DNA from: Paraburkholderia sp. BCC1884
GTDB lineage: Bacteria > Pseudomonadota > Gammaproteobacteria > Burkholderiales > Burkholderiaceae
DNA: 64,000 nt
Reading direction: 5' to 3'
Assembly: GCF_900996225.1 (NCBI RefSeq)
Contig: NZ_CAAJGL010000156.1
Coordinates: forward strand, 186,001-250,000
A program made the position numbers and the translations under genes. Of the stretch, positions 42,517 to 50,194 are shown piece after piece. The notes under the pieces are model-generated. The model was not told the DNA's origin. It searched no databases and saw only the letters and a program-made list of their open reading frames with translations. Position 1 is the first letter of the stretch. Each line of letters opens with the position of its first letter.

Positions 42517-43977
42517 ATGGCTGATACGAGCTACATGGCACGGAAATCCGTCGCCGATATTGTGGGCAGCGCCGATGCGGAGGGAGGCCACTCATTATCG
42601 AAAACGCTTGGCGCCACCAGCATCACGGCAATGGGCATCGGGGCCATCATCGGCGCAGGCATCTTTGTCCTGACCGGCACGGCCGCAGCGCAATTCGCCG
42701 GTCCCAGTATCATTCTGTCCTTCGTGCTCGGCGGGATTGCGTGCGCCTTCGTCGGCCTCTGCTACTCGGAACTGGCGGCCATGCTCCCCGTATGCGGCAG
42801 CAGTTACACCTACACGTATGCCACACTCGGCGAGATCTTCGCGTGGATCATCGGCTGGGACCTGATCCTCGAATACGCGATGGGCGCGGCGACCGTTGCG
42901 GTCGGCTGGTCCGGTTATATCGTGAGCCTGCTACGTAACGTAGGAATCGACATCCCGGCCGCCCTGTCCGCCGCGCCCGGCACGGTCATCAAGCTCGCGG
43001 ACGGTACAACGGCCACCGGCATCGTCAATCTGCCGGCGATACTGATCGTGGCGATCCTCACCATCTTGCTCGTGCTCGGTACGAAAGAATCCGCGCGGCT
43101 CAACAACATCATGGTGGCAGTCAAGCTGGTGGTCGTGGTGGCCTTCATCGCGCTCGGCGTGTTTTTCATCAAACCGGCGAACTGGCATCCGTTTATTCCC
43201 GCGAATACCGGCGAATTCGGCAACTTCGGCTGGAGCGGGATTCTGCGTGGTTCGGCTGTCGTGTTCTTCGCGTTCATCGGCTTCGACGCTGTCTCCACCG
43301 CCGCGCAGGAAGCGAAAAAACCACAGCGGGACATGCCGATCGGCATTCTGGGGTCGCTGGTCATCTGCACGGTGCTGTACATCCTGGTTGCAGGCGTCCT
43401 TACCGGCCTCGTCCCTTATGCCGAGTTGAATGTCCCTGATCCGATCGCAAAGGGCGTCGATGCGATCGGACTCAACTGGTTTTCCATCCTGATCAAGATC
43501 GGTGCGTTGACAGGACTGACCACGGTGATTCTCGTGCTGCTCTACGGGCAGAGCCGCATCTTCTTCACGATGTCGCAAGACGGCCTGCTACCGGGTCTTT
43601 TCGCGCGGGTTCATCCGCGTCTGCAGACACCCCACTTGAGTCAGATGCTGATCGGCACGATCGTGGCAATCGTGGCAGCTCTTACCCCGATCAGCGTACT
43701 CGGCGAGATGGTCAGCATCGGCACGCTGTTCGCGTTCATCCTCGTGTGCGGCGCCGTGATCTATCTACGGCGTAGCGACTCCGACGCTTCCCGCCCCTTC
43801 CGCGTTCCTGGGGTGCCGATCGTGCCGGTTCTGGGAATCCTGTTTTGCCTGTTGCTGATGGCAGGACTGCCGCTCATCACGTGGGTGCGGCTCGTCGTTT
43901 GGCTAGTGATCGGCATGGTCATCTACCTCTCGTACGGCCGAAACCATTCGAGGCTGCGCCATCCCGAGCGGCATTAA
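42517..43977 (+). CDS. APC-family amino acid permease
   Basis: A 486-residue transporter with 12 predicted membrane helices. The APC signature GIGAIIGAGIFVLTGTAAA (helix 1, unwound G-x-G-x-G) and GWDLILEYAMGAATVAVGWSGY (helix 3) are clear; YGQSRIFFTMSQDGLLPGLFARVHPRLQTP is the conserved helix 8-9 loop. The pattern is that of the cationic amino acid transporter/YfnA group rather than GABA permeases. It stands alone. Confidence 0.92.
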   Translation: MADTSYMARKSVADIVGSADAEGGHSLSKTLGATSITAMGIGAIIGAGIFVLTGTAAAQFAGPSIILSFVLGGIACAFVGLCYSELAAMLPVCGSSYTYTYATLGEIFAWIIGWDLILEYAMGAATVAVGWSGYIVSLLRNVGIDIPAALSAAPGTVIKLADGTTATGIVNLPAILIVAILTILLVLGTKESARLNNIMVAVKLVVVVAFIALGVFFIKPANWHPFIPANTGEFGNFGWSGILRGSAVVFFAFIGFDAVSTAAQEAKKPQRDMPIGILGSLVICTVLYILVAGVLTGLVPYAELNVPDPIAKGVDAIGLNWFSILIKIGALTGLTTVILVLLYGQSRIFFTMSQDGLLPGLFARVHPRLQTPHLSQMLIGTIVAIVAALTPISVLGEMVSIGTLFAFILVCGAVIYLRRSDSDASRPFRVPGVPIVPVLGILFCLLLMAGLPLITWVRLVVWLVIGMVIYLSYGRNHSRLRHPERH

Positions 43978-44060
43978 CACGCGCTCGGCCCCGGATTGCC
44001 GTTATTGCAATATTTCTCACATACTGTCGAAAAATGCTCGTTTGTCGCGTCAGGTCCGAC

Positions 44061-44081
44061 TCTCTATCCTGAGGATAGGGA
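44061..44081. other. Hairpin upstream of small membrane protein gene
   Basis: CTATCC (44064-44069), TGA loop, GGATAG (44073-44078), extended by flanking pairs to nine. It follows the permease by about 80 nt. It lacks a T-run, so it is either a weak 3'-end structure or an operator of the next gene. Confidence 0.4.
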
Positions 44082-44141
44082 GTGGAGCCATGGCGCGGCA
44101 TTGTTTCGCCGTGGCGACACTCGCACTATGAGGAGTGGCTC

Positions 44142-44291
44142 GTGAATATGACCTTGTTTGAGATTCCTGCGGTGGTGGTTGTTTTGAGTGTCATTGCTGT
44201 GGTGGTGATGCGGGCGTTTGCCTCATCGCGCACGGATGGCATTGATGCATTCATGAGACGCGGTATCGCGGACGAACGCGAGAGGAATTAG
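44142..44291 (+). CDS. Small single-span membrane protein
   Basis: A 49-residue protein starting at GTG (44142) with AGGAG 6 nt upstream, which is the best SD in the area. Residues about 8-24 form a very hydrophobic helix (IPAVVVVLSVIAVVVM) followed by a polar, positively charged tail (RTDGIDAFMRRGIADERERN). Codon use in the helix is Gtg-rich, unlike the flanks. There is no recognised family; a small membrane or stress protein is possible. Confidence 0.55.
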   Translation: MNMTLFEIPAVVVVLSVIAVVVMRAFASSRTDGIDAFMRRGIADERERN

Positions 44292-44376
44292 CGGTGTCTG
44301 GATTCGCTCACCCGGTCGTGCGTGGAAAAGGATCTGCCGCGGGCGCTGCGATTCGCGTACCTCGGGCGCATTTCGA

Positions 44377-44673
44377 TCATCCCGCCGCGTCCGGCGGCGC
44401 ATCATTCAGCCAGTCCTGCACTTCGGGCCTCATGCTGAATTTGGGCGCCTCGATCCACTGCGTCAGGTACTCGCGCCATTCGTCCCAGGAACGACCGCCG
44501 AGATCGAACTCTTCGTCAATCAGACCGCTATCGTCATCCAGATAGCAGTAAACGACCCGGCGCCCATCCCAGTACGCTATCGCGGTATCGGTCAAATCCG
44601 CTGTGGTGCAGGGCATAAGGTCTCGAAGCAACGTTGATAACTTCGTATTGAACTGGTCAAAAGTCAATTTCAT
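44377..44673 (-). CDS. Small conserved hypothetical protein
   Basis: A 98-residue acidic, soluble protein (FDLGGRSWDEWREYLTQWIEAPKFSMRPEVQDWLNDAP) with a well-placed GGAGA 7 nt before the ATG at 44673. It has a central strand pair (DTAIAYWDGRRVVYCYLDDDSGLIDEEFD). I do not recognise the family. It lies just outside the prophage boundary and has host-like base composition. Confidence 0.68.
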   Translation of the reverse strand: MKLTFDQFNTKLSTLLRDLMPCTTADLTDTAIAYWDGRRVVYCYLDDDSGLIDEEFDLGGRSWDEWREYLTQWIEAPKFSMRPEVQDWLNDAPPDAAG

Positions 44674-44884
44674 GCTCACGTCTCCGGTATCTGGAAACGA
44701 CGACGCAAGCATCGGACCCGACGCGCGGCGGCGCGTGCGTCGGTTTTGCGCCTGTTCCCGTGGCTCATTCTTTCGCCACACTGACAACCGGACGTTCGCT
44801 CTGGACGCGCACATTAACGAAACGCTCCAATTGGATCAGCGCGCTTGCTTGCTGCGACTATTTGTCGGTAGACGTTGTCGAATA

Positions 44885-45337
44885 TCAGGTCAAGTGTTTA
44901 ACCATGAATACCCGCTTCAGGCCGTTTTCCTCGGCGCGGTGCGTCTCGGTGTAGCCGATGCGAGAATAGAGCGCGATATTTTCCGTCATGGTCTCGTGTG
45001 TGTAGAGCCTGAGGACGCCATAGCCTGCCGCACTGGCTGCGCGCTCAGCGTATTCGAGCAGGCTGCGGCCCATCCCTGTTCCCCTGGCCGCAGGTGCTAC
45101 GGCCACGTTAGCCAATAACATCGCATCCTGTTCTGGGATGAGCACGAGAAGTCCGTGTATGACGCTTCCCAACTCGACAACCTATACCCGGCCCTCCGCA
45201 ATCAAAGCTTCATAGTCATCCGACATCGGCCCTGGTTGCCGTCCGATACGTTGAATGTAAGGCGAGTAGGCATCCCGGACGATCTGTTCGATCGCGTGAC
45301 GGTCGGCAAGCGTGGCACGCCGGGGATCGCGATGCAT
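44885..45337 (-). pseudogene. GNAT acetyltransferase gene interrupted by an in-frame TAG
   Basis: From the ATG at 45337 the frame reads MHRDPRRATLADRHAIEQIV and so on as a normal GNAT N-terminus. Codon 52 is TAG (45184-45182), in GRV-stop-VVELGSVIHG, and the frame continues unchanged through the acetyl-CoA site VAVAPAARGTGMGRSLLEYAERAA to the end. Trp (TGG) to TAG is the simplest single change. The 3' part could be expressed from a downstream start, but it would lack the first third of the fold. A sequencing error is possible. Confidence 0.8.
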
Positions 45338-45472
45338 TGTGCGTTTCTCCAATTCTCGATTGAAGGCCGGTTGTGAAGGGTGACTTTTGTGCGAGGCCAG
45401 GTACTGGATGCGCTCTTTGTTTGCGGAATAGAAATCGTGACGACCTTAATCGCCAATTTCCAGCAAAACTTA

Positions 45473-45539
45473 TGGCGGAAGGCAGCCGGAGTCGAACCGA
45501 CCTGAGAACGACTGACGTCCTCAACTGGGTTTGAAGCCC
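45473..45539 (-). tRNA. 3' fragment of tRNA-Sec (selC), prophage attachment-site remnant
   Basis: On the minus strand the segment runs GGG-CTTCAAA (anticodon loop, anticodon TCA), CCCAG, the long variable arm GAGGACG-TCAGT-CGTTCTC with a 7-bp stem, T-arm GTCGG-TTCGACT-CCGGC, acceptor 3' strand ending CTTCC, discriminator G and CCA (45475-45473). The long extra arm and UCA anticodon are specific for tRNA-Sec. There is no D-arm or 5' acceptor strand: upstream sequence diverges inside the anticodon stem. This is what is left of the original 3' end when an element integrates into selC; an intact selC should lie at the other junction. Confidence 0.88.
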
Positions 45540-45604
45540 TTAGGTACTGTTCGTAAACACAGGCTTTGGGTATGAAGCCTACAGTAGCATAAGGGTTTGA
45601 GGCC
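45527..45604 (+). repeat. Three imperfect direct repeats GGGTWTGARGCC at the attachment site
   Basis: Copies are at 45527-45538 (inside the tRNA-Sec fragment), 45568-45579 and 45593-45604. The first spans the anticodon region, so these may be integrase core-type and arm-type sites. Confidence 0.6.
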
Positions 45605-45629
45605 GGTCGTATACTGTATATACGAACAG
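45547..45629. promoter_or_regulatory. Two LexA-like boxes beside the attachment site
   Basis: CTGT-TCGTAAAC-ACAG (45547-45562) and CTGT-ATATACGA-ACAG (45614-45629) both fit CTGT-N8-ACAG. They are also arranged as a wide inverted repeat (ACTGTTCGTA at 45546-45555, TACGAACAGT at 45621-45630). No gene with a convincing start lies next to them; the stretch to 45948 holds no supported gene. They may be SOS boxes of a lost gene, or recombination-protein sites. Confidence 0.55.
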
Positions 45630-45948
45630 TGGTTTGCGAGTTTACGGCAGAAAAACCCACACCCTATTCCGTCGAGCATGACTTACTGAAATGCTGGCAA
45701 TCACCCGCGCGGCGTCAACAGATAAATGGCCGTCATGTGAAGGCGACCGTCGTCTCACGACCCTGAACTGCCCTTCGAACCAAAACCATCTCAACGACCG
45801 CTTTCAAACTCGAACAGCCACAGGAAAATCCGCGGCGAACGGCAGAGGATCGGCCAAACCGGTCCGCAAGAACTTGGGCAACAAAGGCCGCTTTGAACAG
45901 TCTTCCGAACAGACTCAGCTTCGTTCCCGGCCTCGGCCAATGCTGACG

Positions 45949-48045
45949 CTAAGAAGGCTGACCGGCGCTGCGCATCTTCTGCTGATGAAAGTGTTCAAGG
46001 AGTACATTTAAGGTCGAGTACGTCATGGGGATGGATAGCGTCTTCCTCACTTCGGTCAGCGATTGCACGCTCTCCAATAGAATGTCGAGTTGGGCCACGC
46101 TCGCGGAGCCGGCATTGAGCGGATGGGCGTTGATGTGTTGGCCTGCCGCCTCAAGCAGGCGTGTCTCTTTCTGAAACAAGCGTAGATGCGTGTTGAATTC
46201 CTGCACTTGCTTTTTTTTCGTATACCCAGGATCGCAGGTGAATTGGGCCGACAACAAAGCGTTATAGACGTTCCTAAGCATCCACCGATCCTGGAGCGCG
46301 CCGTGGTCCAACAGGGTCACGGTGAGGCGCGTGATGTGCCGGTCTCGAAACTCGAGACTCGTCCCGTCGCGGAAATGTATCGCGCCCACACTCCGCAAAA
46401 TACGCTCATGCCTGAGAGCCTGAGCTTGAGAAGCAAACAAGCCACCCGCAAAATCAAGTAGCGCATCGCCCTGCATGCCAGTCATGGCGCCCCGCGTTAG
46501 CGCCTTCGCTTTGCACTCGACAAGGATGATATTTTCCTCATCCTCGAAAACGAGATCGCACTCGCCGGCACCTTGTTCACCCAGATCATAGATCGCGCTC
46601 TCGAAGCTCGGTTGAAAGTCGTGCTTGGCGAATATGTATTTCGTTAGCCTCTCTGCCGCATCGCCTCTCAGACGCGCGATTTCCTGATCGGTCTTGTTGG
46701 TTCTCCAGGCCGCGAATGTGGCTTCGAACAGGGCCGGCCCCAGTACCGAGGCCGCCGGCAAAACGACGCTGTTTCCCTTGAGCAGAATGAGCGGCTTGAA
46801 AATTACGTCAGGACCCGCGGCCCCGAAGGGGGAGCGATAGTGCTTGTTGGCCTCTCCCTCTTTATGCGCAAAGAACGGCAACATGGATTTAAGGATCCCC
46901 GGGTCGAAGCCGCTTTCAACCAACTTGGAGATCGGTACGACCTGAGTGCCAGGTGCGGCATGCGCTTTAAGAACCTGGGCCAGCTGTATCGCATTCGCAA
47001 CGTTCCAGCCGAGCCGCTGCTTCATATCGGCATCGAAGCTTTCACCGAAAAAAATGGTGAGAAACTGAGGCGTGAAACTGAGGTGCCACTGACGAAGAGA
47101 GAAGCAGTGGTCGTAGTGAGCGACCTCTCGCAGTCCATCCTCCAAGGATTCGGCATTCAATCCTAAAAAAGCAAAATGTGAGTAGGGTTCGAGATCGAGC
47201 ATCGCCACGAGATCGCGCGCTAGGCAGACGGCCTTGTCCCAGAACGACCTGGCATTGCGTTCGTTGGATCCCAGGGCCGGCAGCTTGACGGCAATGTTAT
47301 AGAGCAGACCGATTGGCAATCCCGGGGAGCGATAGCCAAGGCCGCCGGCATATTTCCTGCCGAATAGAATTTGCTCGTAGGCGTAGTCTTGGGTCTCCAG
47401 GGCCACCCGCATGATATTCGAGAGCGCGTTGAAAGAGCCTACGCGCTGGAGGCATTTCCAAATTTGGCCGACGATATTTTCGATACCCTCAGGGCTGATC
47501 TGGTATCGGCCTGAGCGGATTGAAAAGGCGTAGCCGAACCGTTTGATCCGAGTCGCTGCGCCCGCAACCGCGTTCGTGCGAGCGTTCGAAAAAGGAAATC
47601 GCTTGAGGACCGTGAAGGCGCGGCCTATGAGCATGGCTTCGAGCCAAGCCGACTCATGGTCGAGTGCTTTCACGAAGGCAGTGACTTGCGGGGAAGGAGA
47701 TGCGCCTGGTTGAACGGGCCCAAATGGAATCCTCGTTCCGTCGGGCTTAGCAATTCCGGGCACGCAAGCCGCAATGTTGTTGAGCGCCTCGGCGATCGGT
47801 TCGCTCACGTTATCTAGCACATTGGCCAAAAAGAAATGATTGGCTAGAGAGCGCACGGTGCCAACCGTTTGGCCAGTATTCTCCAAGACGATCAATAAAT
47901 CGAAGAGTCGGTCCGTTGCGTGTTGTAGGCTCTGGTAGGCTTCCAAAGCCTTATTCGCAGCAGCTTCATCTTTCATCGGCACAGCTGTGGCGGAATCCAG
48001 ATAAATCGCTCTTAGCTTTTGCACCTGATCGTCCAGGTCCTGCAT
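45949..48045 (-). CDS. Large protein with PD-(D/E)xK nuclease motif (candidate defence gene)
   Basis: A 698-residue protein with an excellent start (AAGGAG 6 nt before the ATG at 48045). The first about 450 residues are mostly helical with no motif I know. Near the C-terminal third, GAGECDLVFEDEENIILVECKAK places D497 and E510-x-K512 as a PD-(D/E)xK active site with the core beta-hairpin, as in restriction-type and archaeal Holliday-junction nucleases. About 180 residues of further helices follow. It is the accessory gene nearest the attachment site, where prophages often carry anti-phage genes. No partner gene (methyltransferase, ATPase) is beside it. Confidence 0.72.
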   Translation of the reverse strand: MQDLDDQVQKLRAIYLDSATAVPMKDEAAANKALEAYQSLQHATDRLFDLLIVLENTGQTVGTVRSLANHFFLANVLDNVSEPIAEALNNIAACVPGIAKPDGTRIPFGPVQPGASPSPQVTAFVKALDHESAWLEAMLIGRAFTVLKRFPFSNARTNAVAGAATRIKRFGYAFSIRSGRYQISPEGIENIVGQIWKCLQRVGSFNALSNIMRVALETQDYAYEQILFGRKYAGGLGYRSPGLPIGLLYNIAVKLPALGSNERNARSFWDKAVCLARDLVAMLDLEPYSHFAFLGLNAESLEDGLREVAHYDHCFSLRQWHLSFTPQFLTIFFGESFDADMKQRLGWNVANAIQLAQVLKAHAAPGTQVVPISKLVESGFDPGILKSMLPFFAHKEGEANKHYRSPFGAAGPDVIFKPLILLKGNSVVLPAASVLGPALFEATFAAWRTNKTDQEIARLRGDAAERLTKYIFAKHDFQPSFESAIYDLGEQGAGECDLVFEDEENIILVECKAKALTRGAMTGMQGDALLDFAGGLFASQAQALRHERILRSVGAIHFRDGTSLEFRDRHITRLTVTLLDHGALQDRWMLRNVYNALLSAQFTCDPGYTKKKQVQEFNTHLRLFQKETRLLEAAGQHINAHPLNAGSASVAQLDILLESVQSLTEVRKTLSIPMTYSTLNVLLEHFHQQKMRSAGQPS

Positions 48046-48358
48046 CCGGGTCTCCTTAAGGCGAAATGTTTGATGAAGAGCAATGCCGTGAATTAAAACG
48101 CGCATCGCACACTGGCTATAGCAGGGCATATTCAACCAGCTACTCAACCAATTGGCTCTCCAGCGGCGTAATATATAGCAGTCATCCTGTCACGATCAGA
48201 AAATTTGATTGATTCGGCCGAAGAGGTGAGCTGTGCACTCACTCTGGGATGACCGCTATTTGAGGGGAACGGTCGTCCGAACGTCTACAGCGAGCTTTCG
48301 CATAATGACCGTAGATGGCCGCACGCAGCCCTCTCGAGCTAGCACAACATGCAAACCC
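48046..48358. other. Non-coding gap of 313 nt upstream of the nuclease-like gene
   Basis: No supported gene. On the minus strand an AT-rich TATATATTA (around 48168-48178) upstream of the nuclease-like gene is a -10 candidate. GC content is lower than in flanking chromosome. Confidence 0.4.
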
Positions 48359-48601
48359 TCACTGCAATTTCTTCGCGAGCTGCCCGCGTAGAGTATGTGC
48401 TATTTTTTCCAGCACGTCGGGCAGAAGCATTTGCGACTCTAACGATCCGGTCACTGAATAGCCTGAGCCTGCGACCCCGCCAATCACAATCACAACCGCG
48501 CATTGTGCCTCCGTCATAAGACGGACCTGCTGGCATGCCGCATCGAACTGGCCTGCCGATTCGCCGCCAGGAATCACACTCGTCGAAGCGCTCTCATCCA
48601 T
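48359..48601 (-). CDS. Small phage hypothetical protein
   Basis: An 80-residue protein with AGGAGG 5 nt upstream of the ATG at 48601. A central hydrophobic stretch (CAVVIVIGGVAGSGYSV) and a helical tail (LPDVLEKIAHTLRGQLAKKLQ) are visible. It overlaps the end of the preceding gene by 8 nt in another frame, so they are translationally coupled. No known family. Confidence 0.65.
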   Translation of the reverse strand: MDESASTSVIPGGESAGQFDAACQQVRLMTEAQCAVVIVIGGVAGSGYSVTGSLESQMLLPDVLEKIAHTLRGQLAKKLQ

Positions 48602-48992
48602 CACCGCCTCCTTCTATGTTCGGATTAAATGGCCTATCAACAGCTTCGCCTTGCAGATGCGCATCGCAGACATCATGCAGCCATCGGACAAGTGCAGAAC
48701 GGTAGTCGAGACGCCACCCGTCGGTGAACAGCTTGGCGAGGGAATCGCAGTCACAGAGCGCCGAGACGTTCTGAAACGTCGGCGCGATCGACGCCGAAAT
48801 CTGACCCAGTTCCGCGCGTGCCGCCCACGCGCCATCGGCACCGTTGGCGCCGGTCCAAATTCGAGCCGATTCGACTAAATGGTCCGTACGCAGCCACTCG
48901 CCCGTGCGAGCATGCGCAACGAGCTGAGCGACGACGAGATAGCACAGAAGCTCGGCGCGCGCGTCGCTATCAAGGGCCACTGAATCAAGCAT
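48594..48992 (-). CDS. Phage hypothetical protein
   Basis: A 132-residue soluble, mainly helical protein (DARAELLCYLVVAQLVAHARTGEWLRTDHLVESARIW). The ATG at 48992 has GGAG 6 nt upstream and lies just after the SRAP stop (48996-48994), so the SRAP gene, this one and the next form one unit. A TTG at 49007 is an alternative start. Function unknown. Confidence 0.68.
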   Translation of the reverse strand: MLDSVALDSDARAELLCYLVVAQLVAHARTGEWLRTDHLVESARIWTGANGADGAWAARAELGQISASIAPTFQNVSALCDCDSLAKLFTDGWRLDYRSALVRWLHDVCDAHLQGEAVDRPFNPNIEGGGDG

Positions 48993-48993
48993 C

Positions 48994-49671
48994 TCACGCT
49001 CCGGCAAACAGATCCGCTCCGCCGTCGTTCTGCGGCGCGCGGGGCGGCTTTGGCGCCGCGACGGCGACCATCTCGTCCGCCGGGTACAGGTTTAGGAAGG
49101 AGCGGGCTTCGTCGGTGCTTCGCGCGCCGAGCCAGTCGCCATACTCCTCCGGTCGCAGGATCACCACGGACCGTTTTTCATCACCGGGCCGGTGGAATCG
49201 CTTCATCAGCGGATGTTCATTAGCATTGACCGTCAGCATGGTGAACGACAGCAAGACGCCCTCGGCATCCTCCCAAGCGCGCCAGAGACCAGCGATCGCG
49301 AACGGCCGGCCGCCATCCACCCCGATCCGCCAGCGAACCGGCTTGCCGGTTTCGTAGTTCGGCTCGTAGAAGGACGCGCACGGAATCAGGCAGAGCTGGA
49401 GCTTCTTCCATGCGCCACTGTAGCTGCGCTTCTCGCCCACCGACTCGGCGCGCGCATTCATTGTGTCGAACACTTTGACGCCGGGCGGGATCCGCTTGCG
49501 CGGCACCATTGCGAACGTCGCCGGATCGGTACTGCGCTCGCCGTCGGTCAACCGCAGGATCGGCGCCACATAGTCCTTGTACGTCTCGCCGCGATATTCG
49601 AAATTCGGTCGCGGGAAATCGGTGAACGCCTCGAACAGATCCGTCTCGGGCGGCCGGTAGTTTGTGCACAT
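48994..49671 (-). CDS. SRAP-family (YedK/HMCES-like) SOS response-associated protein
   Basis: A 225-residue protein starting MCTNYRPP: C2 becomes the N-terminal catalytic Cys that crosslinks to abasic sites in single-stranded DNA. Other family markers are the NARAES segment (VFDTMNARAESVGEKRSYSGAW), CLIPCASFYEP (catalytic Glu region), and SFTMLTVNANEHPLMKRFHRPG with the active-site His. It shields abasic sites during replication. A LexA box (49731-49746) is 60 nt upstream of the start, in line with SOS control. The gene is prophage-borne. Confidence 0.93.
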   Translation of the reverse strand: MCTNYRPPETDLFEAFTDFPRPNFEYRGETYKDYVAPILRLTDGERSTDPATFAMVPRKRIPPGVKVFDTMNARAESVGEKRSYSGAWKKLQLCLIPCASFYEPNYETGKPVRWRIGVDGGRPFAIAGLWRAWEDAEGVLLSFTMLTVNANEHPLMKRFHRPGDEKRSVVILRPEEYGDWLGARSTDEARSFLNLYPADEMVAVAAPKPPRAPQNDGGADLFAGA

Positions 49672-49730
49672 GGCGTCTCCAGTGTGGGAGCAGCCATGAT
49701 AGCGCCAAGCTGCGGCCCGTCTTGGCTATA

Positions 49731-49746
49731 CTGTACATCCATACAG
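49731..49746. promoter_or_regulatory. LexA box between SRAP gene and a divergent gene
   Basis: CTGT-ACATCCAT-ACAG with flanking TA on both sides makes a 7-bp-armed palindrome (TACTGTA/TACAGTA). It is 60 nt from the SRAP start and 16 nt from the GTG start of the divergent gene, so it could control both. Confidence 0.8.
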
Positions 49747-49761
49747 TATTCGGAGCATGCG

Positions 49762-50154
49762 GTGACACTTCCGCCTTTCCCCCCTCCGACACTCGCCGAA
49801 CTACGCGAGTGGTATCGACTGCACAAGGAAAATGAAGTTGTCTGGCGGTTGATCCTTGAGGTTCAGCACGGCCGGGAGACGCTCGCCTGCCTAAACAAAA
49901 TGCTTGAGCAAACGGCACGCGCCGCGCGACGCGCAGAGTTCGGGCGACTGACCGGGGAAGACGCGCCATTGCGCAAAGCTTGCGCGCTTGCAGCCGCGGA
50001 AATGTTCCGCATCGGACCAATCGGAGGAAAAGGTGTTGTCGGGCGCGCCGCGGCACCGCTAACAGGAGGTGCGGAAGGATTTGACTATGATCCCGACGAT
50101 CCGGCCGATCGCGCGGCCTTCCGAGTCGCTCGAGCGCACCAGAAACGCCGCTAG
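49762..50154 (+). CDS. Phage hypothetical protein, divergent from SRAP
   Basis: A 130-residue protein starting at GTG (49762) with GGAG 6 nt upstream. A helical N-terminal part (PTLAELREWYRLHKENEVVWRLILEVQHGRETLACLNKMLEQTARAARRAEFG) is followed by an acidic, Pro/Asp-rich tail. The LexA box 16 nt upstream would overlap its promoter, so it is likely DNA-damage-inducible. It does not resemble a family I know; the longer frame upstream is antisense to SRAP. Confidence 0.68.
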   Translation: MTLPPFPPPTLAELREWYRLHKENEVVWRLILEVQHGRETLACLNKMLEQTARAARRAEFGRLTGEDAPLRKACALAAAEMFRIGPIGGKGVVGRAAAPLTGGAEGFDYDPDDPADRAAFRVARAHQKRR

Positions 50155-50194
50155 CAATCGATGGCCGAGATGTAAAAACCTCGGCCGGTCGGAG

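Noticed and set aside
45182..45184. Read-through of the amber codon in the GNAT gene as pyrrolysine, or a link to the nearby tRNA-Sec
   Set aside because: Selenocysteine uses TGA, not TAG; pyrrolysine genes are not expected here. A nonsense mutation is the simplest reading.
45691..46011. 106-residue plus-strand frame beside the attachment site
   Set aside because: No SD, low-complexity polar sequence, and it runs into the end of the nuclease-like gene in antisense.
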